A stretch of 47,747 nucleotides of DNA from assembly GCF_000739595.1 (NCBI RefSeq), contig NZ_BBJP01000034.1, positions 1-47,747 of the forward strand. Direction: 5' to 3'. Position 1 is the first letter of the stretch. Every line of letters starts with the position of its first letter. The position numbers and the translations under genes are program-made. Source of the stretch: Halorubrum halophilum (GTDB lineage: Archaea; Halobacteriota; Halobacteria; Halobacteriales; Haloferacaceae). Shown here one piece after another: positions 1-8,345 of the stretch. The notes beneath the pieces were generated by a model, which worked only from the letters and a program-made list of their open reading frames with translations, had not been told where the DNA came from and ran no database searches.

Positions 1-271
1 CAAAGCCCCAGCCGCGAGGACTCGATGCGCTCGCTGCGGTCCTCAGTCGCTCGCGTTGCTCGCTCCTTGCGGTCCTTACGTCGCGCGTCTTCGTCCTCGC
101 GACTGCCCCTTTGAGTCCCGCCCCGCCCGACCAGCACCGCACCGCCTCACGCCTCCCCAACCTCGCGGTTCGCGCTCTCCGAGCGCTCACCGCGTCCCTC
201 GCGCGACGCTCCTCGCGGCCGCCGGGGGCGGCCGCTCGGGGGCGCGCGCCACCGCCCCGTTCACTTATAAA
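1..271 (-). repeat. GC-rich structured intergenic repeat, copy A (5' end cut by window edge)
   Basis: Read on the minus strand, it begins at a TTATAAA (265-271), continues through GGTGGCGCG, a perfect 9-bp stem with a 3-nt loop (215-235), a GGGACTCAAAGGGGCAG block and a long variable part, and ends in CGCGGCTGGGGCTTTG at position 1. The two ends of the 3' module (1-21 and 93-113) are complementary apart from a GGGG/CCCC block. It lies downstream of the CPBP protease gene in the same orientation. Two more copies lie at 6831-7158 and 17856-18077. I see no protein-coding sense in it. It could be a non-coding RNA, a MITE-like element or both. Confidence 0.8.
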
Positions 272-343
272 CAACGTGAGACTGGTCGGATGAAACGCCG
301 ATCGCGGATCGGTCTTCCCGTTTGACGCCGACGCCACCGCCGC

Positions 344-1279
344 CTACAGCCCGAGAAGCGCCGCGCCCGCCTGTCCCGCGTTCTCCATCTCTGGGCCGTA
401 CGTGATGACGATGTAGCCGATCGTCAGGAGGATGCTGTTGTACAGCCCGTGCATCACGGCGACGACGACGAGGTTCTCCGTGTACTCGTACACCGCGCCG
501 AAGATCAGGCTCGGGACGAAGAGGAGGCTGATCGTCGTCAGCATCGCGCTCACGCCCCCGGACAACGAGACGACGTGAGCGGGCGCGAACACGGAGGCCG
601 CGAGGAGGATAGCCGGGACCGCGGAGAGCGTTTCCCGCGCGCGGCTCTGAATGACGCCGCGGAACAGGAGCTCTTCGCACGGCCCCACGACGAGCAGCAT
701 GGCGACGATCATGACCGGAATGATCGACGGGTTCTCTAGGGTCGTCTGGGCGCCCTGGTTCTGGGCCGGCTCCGGTCCGACCAGCAACGCGACCGAGCTA
801 ACGACGAGCACCGTGACGATCACGAGTATCGGGCCGATCAGGGCGATCACGGACTCGACGATGCTCGGCCGCCGGACCCCGAGGTACGCGGCGATCTCCT
901 CGCGGTTCAGCCCCCGCCATCGGAGATAGCCGAGGCTGACGCCGACGAACGCGACGACTTGCCCGATGACGAACGGCACGACGAACGAGGTGATAAGCGA
1001 CGGCTCCCGCCCGGTGAGCGTCGCGACGACGAGGACGACACCCCCGACGATCGTGGTGACAGCGAGGAGTCCGAGAATCCCCGCGATCCCCAGCCCGAAG
1101 GCGGCGCCGACCGCTCGCAGCGGGGAGCCCTTGTCCGTCTCGTCGGGAGGGTCGGCGGCGTCGACCGCCGCGCGGGCGTCGCCGGGCTCGCCCCCGTCGC
1201 GGGCGGCGGTGTCTGCCGGGTCGTCGCGCTCTCGCCCGCCGTCACCGGACTCGGCGTCGAACTCGGAGGGATCGCTCAT
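344..1279 (-). CDS. CPBP family intramembrane glutamic endopeptidase
   Basis: A 311-aa membrane protein of the CAAX-protease/bacteriocin-processing (CPBP, Abi) family, which cleaves substrates within the membrane. About 50 very acidic, probably cytoplasmic residues come first, followed by roughly eight hydrophobic segments. The family motifs are intact: EELLFRG (E202, E203, R207), FAPAH (H235) and HGLYN (H277, N281). I chose the ATG at 1279 because the acidic N-terminus begins there; an upstream in-frame ATG at 1333 would add 18 residues. Its substrate is unknown. It is transcribed toward repeat copy A and stands alone. The family call is firm; whether it processes a prenylated protein or a peptide cannot be told. 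Confidence 0.9.
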   Translation of the reverse strand: MSDPSEFDAESGDGGRERDDPADTAARDGGEPGDARAAVDAADPPDETDKGSPLRAVGAAFGLGIAGILGLLAVTTIVGGVVLVVATLTGREPSLITSFVVPFVIGQVVAFVGVSLGYLRWRGLNREEIAAYLGVRRPSIVESVIALIGPILVIVTVLVVSSVALLVGPEPAQNQGAQTTLENPSIIPVMIVAMLLVVGPCEELLFRGVIQSRARETLSAVPAILLAASVFAPAHVVSLSGGVSAMLTTISLLFVPSLIFGAVYEYTENLVVVAVMHGLYNSILLTIGYIVITYGPEMENAGQAGAALLGL

Positions 1280-1402
1280 TGTCCCCCGTACGAACCGATC
1301 GCTCAAAGGCCTGTCCGTCGTCGCGCCGATCACCCGATCCCGGCGACCGCCGCTCCTCTCGGTTCCGGGTTCCGGTCTCTGGTCCCGGATCCCGATCCCG
1401 CC

Positions 1403-1960
1403 TCACCGATGCAGGAGCTCGTACCACAACACGGCGGTCACGGTTCGCCCGTCTCGGAGCCCCTCGTCGACGACGGCTTCGAGCAGGTCGTCGTACGGTA
1501 CCGTCTCGACCGCGATCGACTCGTTGTGGTCGAGGTCCCGCTCGGCGGTCGGCTCGCAGCCCGTCGCGAGGAAGTGGTGGTGGACTGAGTCCGCGATCCC
1601 GTTCGTCGGCTCCACCGTCGTCAGGCGCTCGAAGGAGTCGGCCTCGTACCCGGTTTCCTCGGCGAGCTCGCGGGCGGCGGCGCGCTCGAGGTCGTCGGCG
1701 TCCTCCGGTTCCACCGACCCCGCGGGGAGCCCGCGGTTGACCCGGCCGACCGCCTGCCGCCACTCGTCGATGACGACCGCGTCGCCGTCGGGGGTGAGGG
1801 GAAGCACCACGACCGCCGGCGACTCGTCGACGTAGTGGTACCCGTCGGTCTCGCCGTCCGGGAAGCGCACCTCGTCGCGGCGCACGTCGAAGCCGGGACA
1901 GCGGTAGTCGATGTCGGTGTCGAGCGTCTCCCACGCGAGTTCGTCGGCGGAGTCGTCCAT
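1403..1960 (-). CDS. NUDIX hydrolase, ADP-ribose pyrophosphatase-like
   Basis: A 185-aa cytoplasmic protein with a Nudix box around residues 81-104, including RELAEETGY (R97, E98, E101, E102), the Mg2+-binding catalytic helix that hydrolyses nucleoside diphosphates linked to X. The loop between the box glycine and the REL segment is slightly long (an extra acidic stretch), as in ADP-ribose pyrophosphatase-type members. I set the start at the ATG at 1960 (MDDSADEL) because the extra residues from an in-frame ATG at 1984 look non-coding. It is on the same strand as dinB, which ends about 90 nt upstream, but no operon is evident. The exact substrate is not determined by sequence. Confidence 0.88.
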   Translation of the reverse strand: MDDSADELAWETLDTDIDYRCPGFDVRRDEVRFPDGETDGYHYVDESPAVVVLPLTPDGDAVVIDEWRQAVGRVNRGLPAGSVEPEDADDLERAAARELAEETGYEADSFERLTTVEPTNGIADSVHHHFLATGCEPTAERDLDHNESIAVETVPYDDLLEAVVDEGLRDGRTVTAVLWYELLHR

Positions 1961-2053
1961 GCCTCGGGGTCGGTGCTCGAGCACGTAAATCCCCGACCTA
2001 AATCCCCGTACTCAGCGGCGGCGTGCGAACGCGAAGTCGTCCCCGGTACCCCG

Positions 2054-3484
2054 CTACGACCAGTCGCCGAGCGACGCCTGTCCGTCGACGGTCTCTCCCG
2101 TTCGCCGGTCTCCAGTCTCGTCCGTCTCGCCGTCCGCGTCGGCCGCGTCCGGCTCGCCGCCCACCCAGTCGGTGAGCTTCCCGCCGTCGCCGTCGGTGGC
2201 GGCCGACTGGGTCTCGAAGTCGTGGTCGCCGTCGCGGTCACGGTTTCCGTCCCCGCCCGCGTCGAACCCGCCGAGCGTCGCCTGATCGCTCTCGGCGAAG
2301 TCGAGCTTCGAGACGCGCACCCCGAGCTTGCGGACCCGGTCGCCGGCGAACTCGTCGAGGAGGTCCAGCGCCACCGACTCCACGAGTTCGGGGTCGTCGA
2401 CGGGACCCGGGAGGCTCCGAGCACGGGTGTTCACCTCGTAGGGGGGTTCGACAGCCTTGATCCCGATGGTGCGGTACAGGCACCCCCGCTCGCGGGCGCG
2501 GCGGGCCACGTCGGCGGCGAGCGCGCGCACCGTCTCCCGCTTCCGCTCCGCGTCGGCGGTCGCCGACAGCGACGACTCCCGTGAGAGGCTCTTCGGGAGC
2601 CCTGTCGGCGTGACCTCCCGGTCGTCCTCGCCCCGCGCCCGCCGGTACAGCTCCCGGCCGCGGTCGCCCAGCTCCTCGCCGAGTCGGTCGGGGTCGGCGG
2701 CGGCGAGGTCGCCCGCGGTCTCGACCCCCAGCTCCGCCAGCGTCCGCTCCGTCACCGGGCCGACGCCGTGGATCTCGGCGGTCGGCAGCGACGCGAGGTA
2801 GGGCTCGACCTCGCCCGGCGGCACGACGACGAGCCCGTCCGGCTTGTCGGCGTCGCTGGCGACCTTCGCGGTCGACATGTTCGGCGCGACGCCGACGCTC
2901 GCGGGCACGCCCGCCTCGCGCTCGATGCGCTCCTTGACATGCCGAGCATACCCCTCCGCCAGCGTCCGGCCCTCAGCGGGGCCGCTCGCGGCGCTCGGCG
3001 GGGGGTCCGCGGGGTCGCCGGCGGCGTCCCACGCGGTGCGGTCCGTCACGTCGAGGTACGCCTCGTCGACGCTCACCTCGCGGAGCACGTCGGCGCAGTC
3101 GCGGAGGACGGCCTTCACGTCGCCCGCGACCTCTTTGTAAAAGTCGAGGTCGACCGGGAGGTACCGGCCCGCCTCGTCGGGATCGGGTACGTCCGGATCG
3201 TCGGGGTCGGCGTTCGCCCGTCGGGGGAGCAGGTCGAGCGCCTCCGAGATGGGCATCGCGCTCTCGACGCCGAACGCCCGGGCCTCGTAGCTCGCGGTCG
3301 CGACCGCGCCGATCGTCTCGCCCGCCTCGTAGCCCATGCCGACGACGAGGGGCTCGCCCGCCAGCTCGGGCCGCCGCAGGCGCTCGCAGGAGGCGTAAAA
3401 GCAGTCCATGTCGACGTGGAACACGACGCGGTCGCTCCCCGCGTCGTCGTCCGCGTCGGTCCCGGGGAGCGTTCCGCCCGCCAT
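2054..3484 (-). CDS. dinB: DNA polymerase IV (Y-family translesion polymerase)
   Basis: A 476-aa translesion polymerase. The palm carries the catalytic acidic residues FHVDMDCFY (D25) and SVDEAYLD (D140, E141). Helix-hairpin-helix and little-finger regions follow, with the little finger ending near residue 390. The last 80 residues are a haloarchaeal acidic linker rich in D, G and E, ending in QASLGDWS. That tail resembles a PCNA-interacting peptide (Q-x-x-L-x-x-aromatic), which would tether the enzyme to the sliding clamp; this is inferred. Length fits haloarchaeal DinB. The start at 3484 is the only ATG close to the conserved VFHVDMD segment. Expected to act in lesion bypass, relevant to UV exposure in salterns. 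Confidence 0.95.
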   Translation of the reverse strand: MAGGTLPGTDADDDAGSDRVVFHVDMDCFYASCERLRRPELAGEPLVVGMGYEAGETIGAVATASYEARAFGVESAMPISEALDLLPRRANADPDDPDVPDPDEAGRYLPVDLDFYKEVAGDVKAVLRDCADVLREVSVDEAYLDVTDRTAWDAAGDPADPPPSAASGPAEGRTLAEGYARHVKERIEREAGVPASVGVAPNMSTAKVASDADKPDGLVVVPPGEVEPYLASLPTAEIHGVGPVTERTLAELGVETAGDLAAADPDRLGEELGDRGRELYRRARGEDDREVTPTGLPKSLSRESSLSATADAERKRETVRALAADVARRARERGCLYRTIGIKAVEPPYEVNTRARSLPGPVDDPELVESVALDLLDEFAGDRVRKLGVRVSKLDFAESDQATLGGFDAGGDGNRDRDGDHDFETQSAATDGDGGKLTDWVGGEPDAADADGETDETGDRRTGETVDGQASLGDWS

Positions 3485-3632
3485 CGCCAGAGGCTCCGCG
3501 CCGCGCGGCCTTAAGAATCAGCCACGCGGGGCGGTAGTGGAGCGGGCACGGTAGGGACACCGAAACACTCGCGTCCTCACGACTGATACGTGAGCCGACA
3601 TTCGTTTATCGGGAGAGCCCCAAGACCGTGCC

Positions 3633-5405
3633 ATGTCCGAACGGATCGACGTGTTACACGTCGACGACGACCCGTCCGTGCTGGACCTCACGGAGGCGTT
3701 CCTCGAACGCGAGCTGGAGTCCGTCGCGGTGACGAGCGTCACGGAGCCGTCGGCCGCGCTCGATCGGCTCGCCGAGGAGGCGTTCGACTGCGTCGTCAGC
3801 GACTACGACATGCACGGCACGAACGGGCTGGAGCTCTTCGAGGCGATCCACGCGGAGCACTCCAAGCTCCCGTTCGTCCTCTACACCGGGAAGGGGTCGG
3901 AGGAGATCGCCAGTCAGGCGCTCAACGCGGGCGTCACCGGCTACTTCCAGAAGGGCGGCCCCGAGCAGCTCCGCCGGCTCGCGAACCGGGTCAAGCAGGC
4001 GGTCGACGAGCACCGGACCCGCGAGATCGCCGACCGCTACTCGACGGTCATCGACGCGCTCGGCTACCCCGTGTACGTCGTCGACGAGACCGGCGTCTTC
4101 CGGTTCGTCAACGAGCCGTTCGCGGCGCTGACCGGGTACGACCGGGAGGAGATCGTCGGCAGCAAGCCGGGGCTCATCAAGGACGACGACGCGGTCGCGG
4201 AGGCGGAAGAACGGCTCGGACGCGTCCTGTCGAGTGCCGGCCCCGACGTGGAGCGCTTCTCGGTCGACATCGTTCCGAAGGAGGGCGACCCGATCCCCTG
4301 TCGGGACCACATGGCCGCGCTCCCGTACGAGGGCGAGTGCTTCGAGGGGAGCGTCGGCATCCTCCGAGACGTCTCCGACGAGCTCGCGCGTCGCGAGGAG
4401 CTGGAGACGAAGACGCGGGCGCTCGACGAGGCCCCCGTCGGCATCACGATCACCGACCCGGACCTGCCGGACAACCCGATGGTGTACGTCAACGACCGGT
4501 TCGTCGAGATGACCGGCTACGACCGCGACGACGCGGTCGGGATCAACTGCCGGTTCCTGCAGGGGGAAGACACCGACGAGGAGACCGTCGCTCGGCTCCG
4601 CGAGGCGATCGACGCCGAGGAGCCGGAGAGCGTCGAGCTGTTGAACTACCGGAAGGACGGCACCCCGTTCTGGAACCGCGTCAGCGTCGCGCCGCTCCGC
4701 GACGGCGATGGGTCGATCTCGGAGTGGGTCGGCTTCCAAGAGAACATCACGGCGTTCAAGGAGCGCGAGGCGGCGCTCCAGCGCCAGAACGAGCGGCTCG
4801 ACGCCTTCGCGGCCATCGTCTCGCACGACCTCCGGAACCCGCTCAACGTCGCGCAGGGGCGCGTCGAACTGGCGCGGGAGCTGACGGACGACTCGGCGAA
4901 TCTCGACGCCGCGACCGACGCGCTCGACCGGATCGAGTCGATCATCGAGCACACCCTCACGCTCGCCCGCGAGGGCGAGACCGTCGGCGACCCGGAGCCG
5001 GTCGCGATCGCCGAGGTTGCCGCCGACAGCTGGGAGACGGTCGACACCGGCTCGGCGTCGCTGTCGGTCGAGGCCGACGGCGAGGCGTTGGCCGACCCGG
5101 ACCGGCTCCGAAACCTCTTCGAGAACCTCGTGCGCAATTCGGTCGAACACGCCGGCGACGGCGTGCGGATCCGCGTCGGCGACCTCACCGACGGGTTCTA
5201 CGTCGAGGACGACGGCCCCGGGATCACCGAGTCGGTCCGCGACGCCCTCTTCGAGCCCGGACAGAGCGGGGTCGCCGGCAACACCGGCTTCGGGCTGGCG
5301 ATCGTCCAAGAGATCGCCACCGCCCACGGGTGGACCGTCGAGGCGGTCGACGCGGCCGACGGCGGCGCGCGGTTCGAGATCCGCGGGGTCAAGCGGCCCT
5401 CTTAG
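3633..5405 (+). CDS. Response regulator-PAS-LOV histidine kinase
   Basis: A 590-aa soluble hybrid sensor kinase. Residues 1-118 are a receiver domain (acidic pocket D11-D13, phospho-acceptor D57, K in the YTGKGS turn). A PAS domain covers about 133-245. A second PAS at about 255-378 carries GINCRFLQ, the signature of flavin-binding LOV photoreceptors, with the adduct-forming cysteine at C306. The HisKA H-box (SHDLRNP, H398) and a HATPase domain (NLVRNSVEHA, DDGPGI, GFGLAI) follow. There are no membrane segments. A TTTATC at 3606 lies about 27 nt before the ATG. The receiver at the N-terminus suggests it sits inside a phosphorelay. Light sensing is inferred from the motif alone; no partner regulator is adjacent. 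Confidence 0.93.
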   Translation: MSERIDVLHVDDDPSVLDLTEAFLERELESVAVTSVTEPSAALDRLAEEAFDCVVSDYDMHGTNGLELFEAIHAEHSKLPFVLYTGKGSEEIASQALNAGVTGYFQKGGPEQLRRLANRVKQAVDEHRTREIADRYSTVIDALGYPVYVVDETGVFRFVNEPFAALTGYDREEIVGSKPGLIKDDDAVAEAEERLGRVLSSAGPDVERFSVDIVPKEGDPIPCRDHMAALPYEGECFEGSVGILRDVSDELARREELETKTRALDEAPVGITITDPDLPDNPMVYVNDRFVEMTGYDRDDAVGINCRFLQGEDTDEETVARLREAIDAEEPESVELLNYRKDGTPFWNRVSVAPLRDGDGSISEWVGFQENITAFKEREAALQRQNERLDAFAAIVSHDLRNPLNVAQGRVELARELTDDSANLDAATDALDRIESIIEHTLTLAREGETVGDPEPVAIAEVAADSWETVDTGSASLSVEADGEALADPDRLRNLFENLVRNSVEHAGDGVRIRVGDLTDGFYVEDDGPGITESVRDALFEPGQSGVAGNTGFGLAIVQEIATAHGWTVEAVDAADGGARFEIRGVKRPS

Positions 5406-5483
5406 CGCAGCCGTTCCGCATCGGAACCGGATCGATCCCCCCGTTCGCAAACGCCTTTGAACTCGCGGGCGAACCCGTAACCG

Positions 5484-6800
5484 ATGGGAGTGCTCTCGGG
5501 CATCGCCGACACCGACCGCCGAGTGATCGTCCTCGCGCTCGCCCGGATGGTCGGCGCCGCCGGCAACTCCTTCCTCATCGTCGTCCTGCCGCTGTACATC
5601 GCGAGCGACCTGATCGACATCGAGTCGCTCCTCGGAACGGCGGTCGGCGTCGGCGCGGCGTCGGTGACCCTGACCGAGCCGCTGCTGATCGGGCTCGTGC
5701 TCTCGCTGTTCGGCTTCCTCAACAGCCTCTCGCAACCGCTCACTGGACGGCTCTCGGACCGGACGGGCGCGCGACGACCCTTCGTGTTGGCCGGGATCCT
5801 CCTTCTGGGGACCGCGAGCGGGCTCTACACGATCGCCGACGCCTACTGGCAGCTGATCGCGCTCCGGGCGGCGCAGGGGTTCGGCGCGGCGCTCATCATC
5901 CCGGCGACGGTCGCGCTGGTCAACGAGTACGCCGCGAGCGACGCCGACCGCGGCGGTAACTTCGGCGTGTACAACACCTTCCGGCTGATCGGGTTCGGCT
6001 TCGGGCCGGTCGTCGCGGGCGCCGTCGTCCAGCGCGGCCCGTACGACCTCTCCGCGATCGGGCTCCCGGTCGTCGACGGGTTCGACGCCGCGTTCGCGGC
6101 CGCCTGCGCCGGCGCGTACCTCAGCTTCGCCCTCGTCTTCCTCCTCGTGCGCGACGCCGCCGAGTCGAGCGAGGCGAGCGACGACCTCTCGATCCGGGTC
6201 CGCGGCGAGGGGCGCCTGCTCGACCCGGTGTTCGCGCTCGGGCTGGCGACGGTCGCGATGGGGATCTGCATCGCGCTGTTCGCGACGCTCCAGACCCAAG
6301 TGAACGCCCGGCTCGACCAGCCCCCGGTGTGGTTCGGGCTCCAGTTCGGGGCAGTGACGGTCGCGAACGTCCTGTTTCAGGTGCCGATCGGGCAGGCCAG
6401 CGACCGGATCGGGCGCCGGCCCTTCCTCTTGGCCGGGTTCGTCCTGCTCGGCCCCACGACGCTCCTGCAGGGGATCGTCACCGACCCGGTGGTAATGACG
6501 ATCGTCCGATTGGGGCAGGGGATCGCCGTCGCGTGCGTGTTCGCGCCGTCGCTGGCGCTCGCGGGCGACCTCGCGCGGGAGGGCGAGTCCGGGACGACGC
6601 TGTCGGTGCTCACGATGGGGTTCGGCTTCGGGGTCGCGGTCGGGCCGCTGGCGTCCGGCTGGCTCTACGGTTTCGGCTTCGTCGTTCCCTTCGCGGTCGG
6701 CGCCGCGCTCGCCGTCGTCGCGCTCGCGATGGTCGCGACGCAGGTCGAGGAGACGCTGGGGACGAGCGAGGGCGCCGCGGACGCGACGACGGCGGACTGA
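5484..6800 (+). CDS. MFS transporter
   Basis: A 438-aa polytopic membrane protein with about twelve hydrophobic segments in two halves separated by a charged loop (about residues 210-240, SEASDDLSIRVRGEG). The first half has the MFS motif A loop GRLSDRTGARRP; the second repeats it as GQASDRIGRRP. These identify the major facilitator superfamily, mostly proton-coupled drug or metabolite carriers. The ATG at 5484 is followed at once by a short amphipathic N-terminus and the first helix. It follows the histidine kinase by 78 nt on the same strand, so co-transcription is possible. Repeat copy B lies just downstream. The substrate cannot be predicted. Confidence 0.92.
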   Translation: MGVLSGIADTDRRVIVLALARMVGAAGNSFLIVVLPLYIASDLIDIESLLGTAVGVGAASVTLTEPLLIGLVLSLFGFLNSLSQPLTGRLSDRTGARRPFVLAGILLLGTASGLYTIADAYWQLIALRAAQGFGAALIIPATVALVNEYAASDADRGGNFGVYNTFRLIGFGFGPVVAGAVVQRGPYDLSAIGLPVVDGFDAAFAAACAGAYLSFALVFLLVRDAAESSEASDDLSIRVRGEGRLLDPVFALGLATVAMGICIALFATLQTQVNARLDQPPVWFGLQFGAVTVANVLFQVPIGQASDRIGRRPFLLAGFVLLGPTTLLQGIVTDPVVMTIVRLGQGIAVACVFAPSLALAGDLAREGESGTTLSVLTMGFGFGVAVGPLASGWLYGFGFVVPFAVGAALAVVALAMVATQVEETLGTSEGAADATTAD

Positions 6801-6830
6801 CGACGCGCAACCGTCGTCGCTCAGTCGCGA

Positions 6831-7158
6831 TTTATAAGCGTTATAGTTCGCCTATAAAGAGATGTGCGGTGGCGCGCGCCTCCGAGCGGGCCATCGGCCC
6901 GCGAGGAGCGCCGCGCGAGGGAGTCCGTCGCCCGAGCGAAGCGACGGGCGACCGACGAGGCTGGGGAGGTGTGAGGCTGTGCGGTGCTGTGCGGGGTGGG
7001 ACTCAAAGGGGCAGCCGCGAGGGCGACGCTTGACGACGCAAGGACCGCAGGGAGTGAGCGGAGCGAGCGACCGAGTACCGCAGCGAGTCACGCGAGCCGT
7101 CGCGGCTGGGGCTTTGGCGGTGTTCACCGCCGGTCCACCGCCAGCAACTGTTTATAAG
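6831..7158 (+). repeat. GC-rich structured intergenic repeat, copy B
   Basis: Bounded by TTTATAAG at 6831 and TTTATAAG at 7151, with a further CTATAAAG at 6852. The core runs GGTGGCGCGCGCC (6868-6880), a 7-bp stem GCGGGCC-ATC-GGCCCGC (6886-6902), GAGGCTGGGGAGG, then CAAAGGGGCAGCCGCGAGG (7004-7022), whose partial inverse CGCGGCTGGGGCTTTG ends at 7116. The loop-proximal stem sequence differs from copies A and C but still pairs. It lies downstream of the MFS gene in the same orientation. No open reading frame in it looks like a protein. Confidence 0.82.
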
Positions 7159-7204
7159 TGACCAGTCAGGACTTCAAAAGCACTCACTCCCCAGTACTTG
7201 ATCG

Positions 7205-7211
7205 CTTATAA
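7205..7211 (+). promoter_or_regulatory. Putative TATA box for the zinc-ribbon membrane protein
   Basis: TTATAAG lies about 26-32 nt upstream of the GTG start at 7237, the spacing expected of a leaderless haloarchaeal transcript. It resembles the TATA-like boxes at the edges of the adjacent repeat copy B. Confidence 0.5.
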
Positions 7212-7236
7212 GTCGGTGACTCGCTAATCCCCTCGC

Positions 7237-7515
7237 GTGTCCCGCGATCGCGTCCACTGCGTCGACTGTCGGGAGCCGATCCCGAGCGACGCGCGGATCT
7301 GCCCCCATTGCGAGGCCGTCCAGCCGTCGCCGCTCCTCGATGTCGGCGTCGTCGTCGCCGGCGTGTTCGCGTTCGTCTTCGGCGTGATCCTCGCGCTGAT
7401 GACGCTCGGAGTGACCCGCATGCTCGGACTCGGGCTGATCGTGGTCGGATTCGGCCTCGCCGTCGGCGGTTACACCCGGCATATCGACCGACAGGCCGGA
7501 CGTCGCGGGCGGTGA
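7237..7515 (+). CDS. Small zinc-ribbon membrane protein
   Basis: A 92-aa protein starting at GTG. Residues 8-25 form a zinc ribbon with two CxxC pairs (CVDC and CPHC). Two hydrophobic helices follow (about 33-55 and 60-80) and then a basic C-terminus. Such zinc-ribbon plus two-helix proteins are common in haloarchaea and have no assigned function. The GTG start is supported by the TATA-like box 26-32 nt upstream and because the ribbon begins within eight residues. It is not clearly in an operon; the next gene begins 85 nt downstream with its own promoter-like TTTTAAG. Confidence 0.8.
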   Translation: MSRDRVHCVDCREPIPSDARICPHCEAVQPSPLLDVGVVVAGVFAFVFGVILALMTLGVTRMLGLGLIVVGFGLAVGGYTRHIDRQAGRRGR

Positions 7516-7599
7516 GGGGGCGCGCCGAGCCGGCTCCCCGGTCCTGTCGACGTTCTCGTCTCGCGACCTTTTAAGTCAGGTCGGGGTTCACGTGGAGAC

Positions 7600-8283
7600 A
7601 TGATCACGCCACTCTCCGCCGGACTCGTCGTCGCGGGGCTGCTCCTCGCGTTCGTCGGGGCCGCGGTGTCCGTCTACGCGGTCACGCTGACCGGGGTCCT
7701 CGTCGGCGCCGGTGCGGGCTACCTCGCCGCGCCGAACCTCGCCGGGCTGATCGCGGTCGACGGCCTGGTCCTCACGGCTGCGGCCGCCGCGCTCGGCGCC
7801 GCGGTCGGCGGATTCCTCGCGTATGCTGGGCTCTCCTTCGCGGTCGTCGCCATCGGTGGGCTCGTCGGCGGCTTCGCCGGGCGGTTCGCGGTCGGCCCGA
7901 TGTACGCGGCCGACGCGGGCGGGATCGAGGGGACGCTCCTCCTCGTCGGCGCCACGCTGGCCGGCGTCGCGGTCGGCGCGCTGCTCGGGTTCGTGATGAG
8001 CCGGACGACGCTCGTCGTCTCGACGGCCTTCATCGGCGCGGCGTTCGCGTCGCGGTCGCTCACCCCGGCGACGCTGGACGCGGCCGCCGCGGAGGCGACC
8101 GTCGAGCCGCTGCTGTTCGACGTGACCGCGCCCGCGTTCCTCGCCGTGTTCGTCCTCGGCGCGCTCTCACAGCTCGGGCTGTTCAGGTTCGGCTACGTGA
8201 CGAAGCTGGTCGCCCTGCTCCCCGGCGCTCGCCGGTGGACCGCGAGCGACGACAAAGACGGCAAAGGTGCCGAGGGCGCCTGA
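7600..8283 (+). CDS. Polytopic glycine/alanine-rich membrane protein (DUF4203/TMEM198-like)
   Basis: A 227-aa, very hydrophobic protein with about seven closely spaced membrane segments rich in G and A (for example GVLVGAGAGYL and GGLVGGFAGRF) and a short charged C-terminus (DDKDGKG). The architecture resembles DUF4203/TMEM198-type proteins, but I cannot confirm the family. TTTTAAG at about 7570 precedes the ATG by roughly 27 nt, so it probably has its own leaderless promoter. It converges with the 3-hydroxyacyl-CoA dehydrogenase gene. Function unknown. Confidence 0.75.
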   Translation: MITPLSAGLVVAGLLLAFVGAAVSVYAVTLTGVLVGAGAGYLAAPNLAGLIAVDGLVLTAAAAALGAAVGGFLAYAGLSFAVVAIGGLVGGFAGRFAVGPMYAADAGGIEGTLLLVGATLAGVAVGALLGFVMSRTTLVVSTAFIGAAFASRSLTPATLDAAAAEATVEPLLFDVTAPAFLAVFVLGALSQLGLFRFGYVTKLVALLPGARRWTASDDKDGKGAEGA

Positions 8284-8345
8284 CCGCGCCTGAGCGCGCT
8301 CGGCGACGCCTTCTCGCCGCCGCTCCTCTCCCCGCCGACCGCGCG

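Noticed and set aside
3654-6299. Very long minus-strand open frame (881 codons) opposite the histidine kinase and MFS genes
   Set aside because: It is the antisense shadow of two well-supported genes. Its translation is R/E/D/V-rich repeats typical of the reverse complement of GC-rich haloarchaeal coding DNA.
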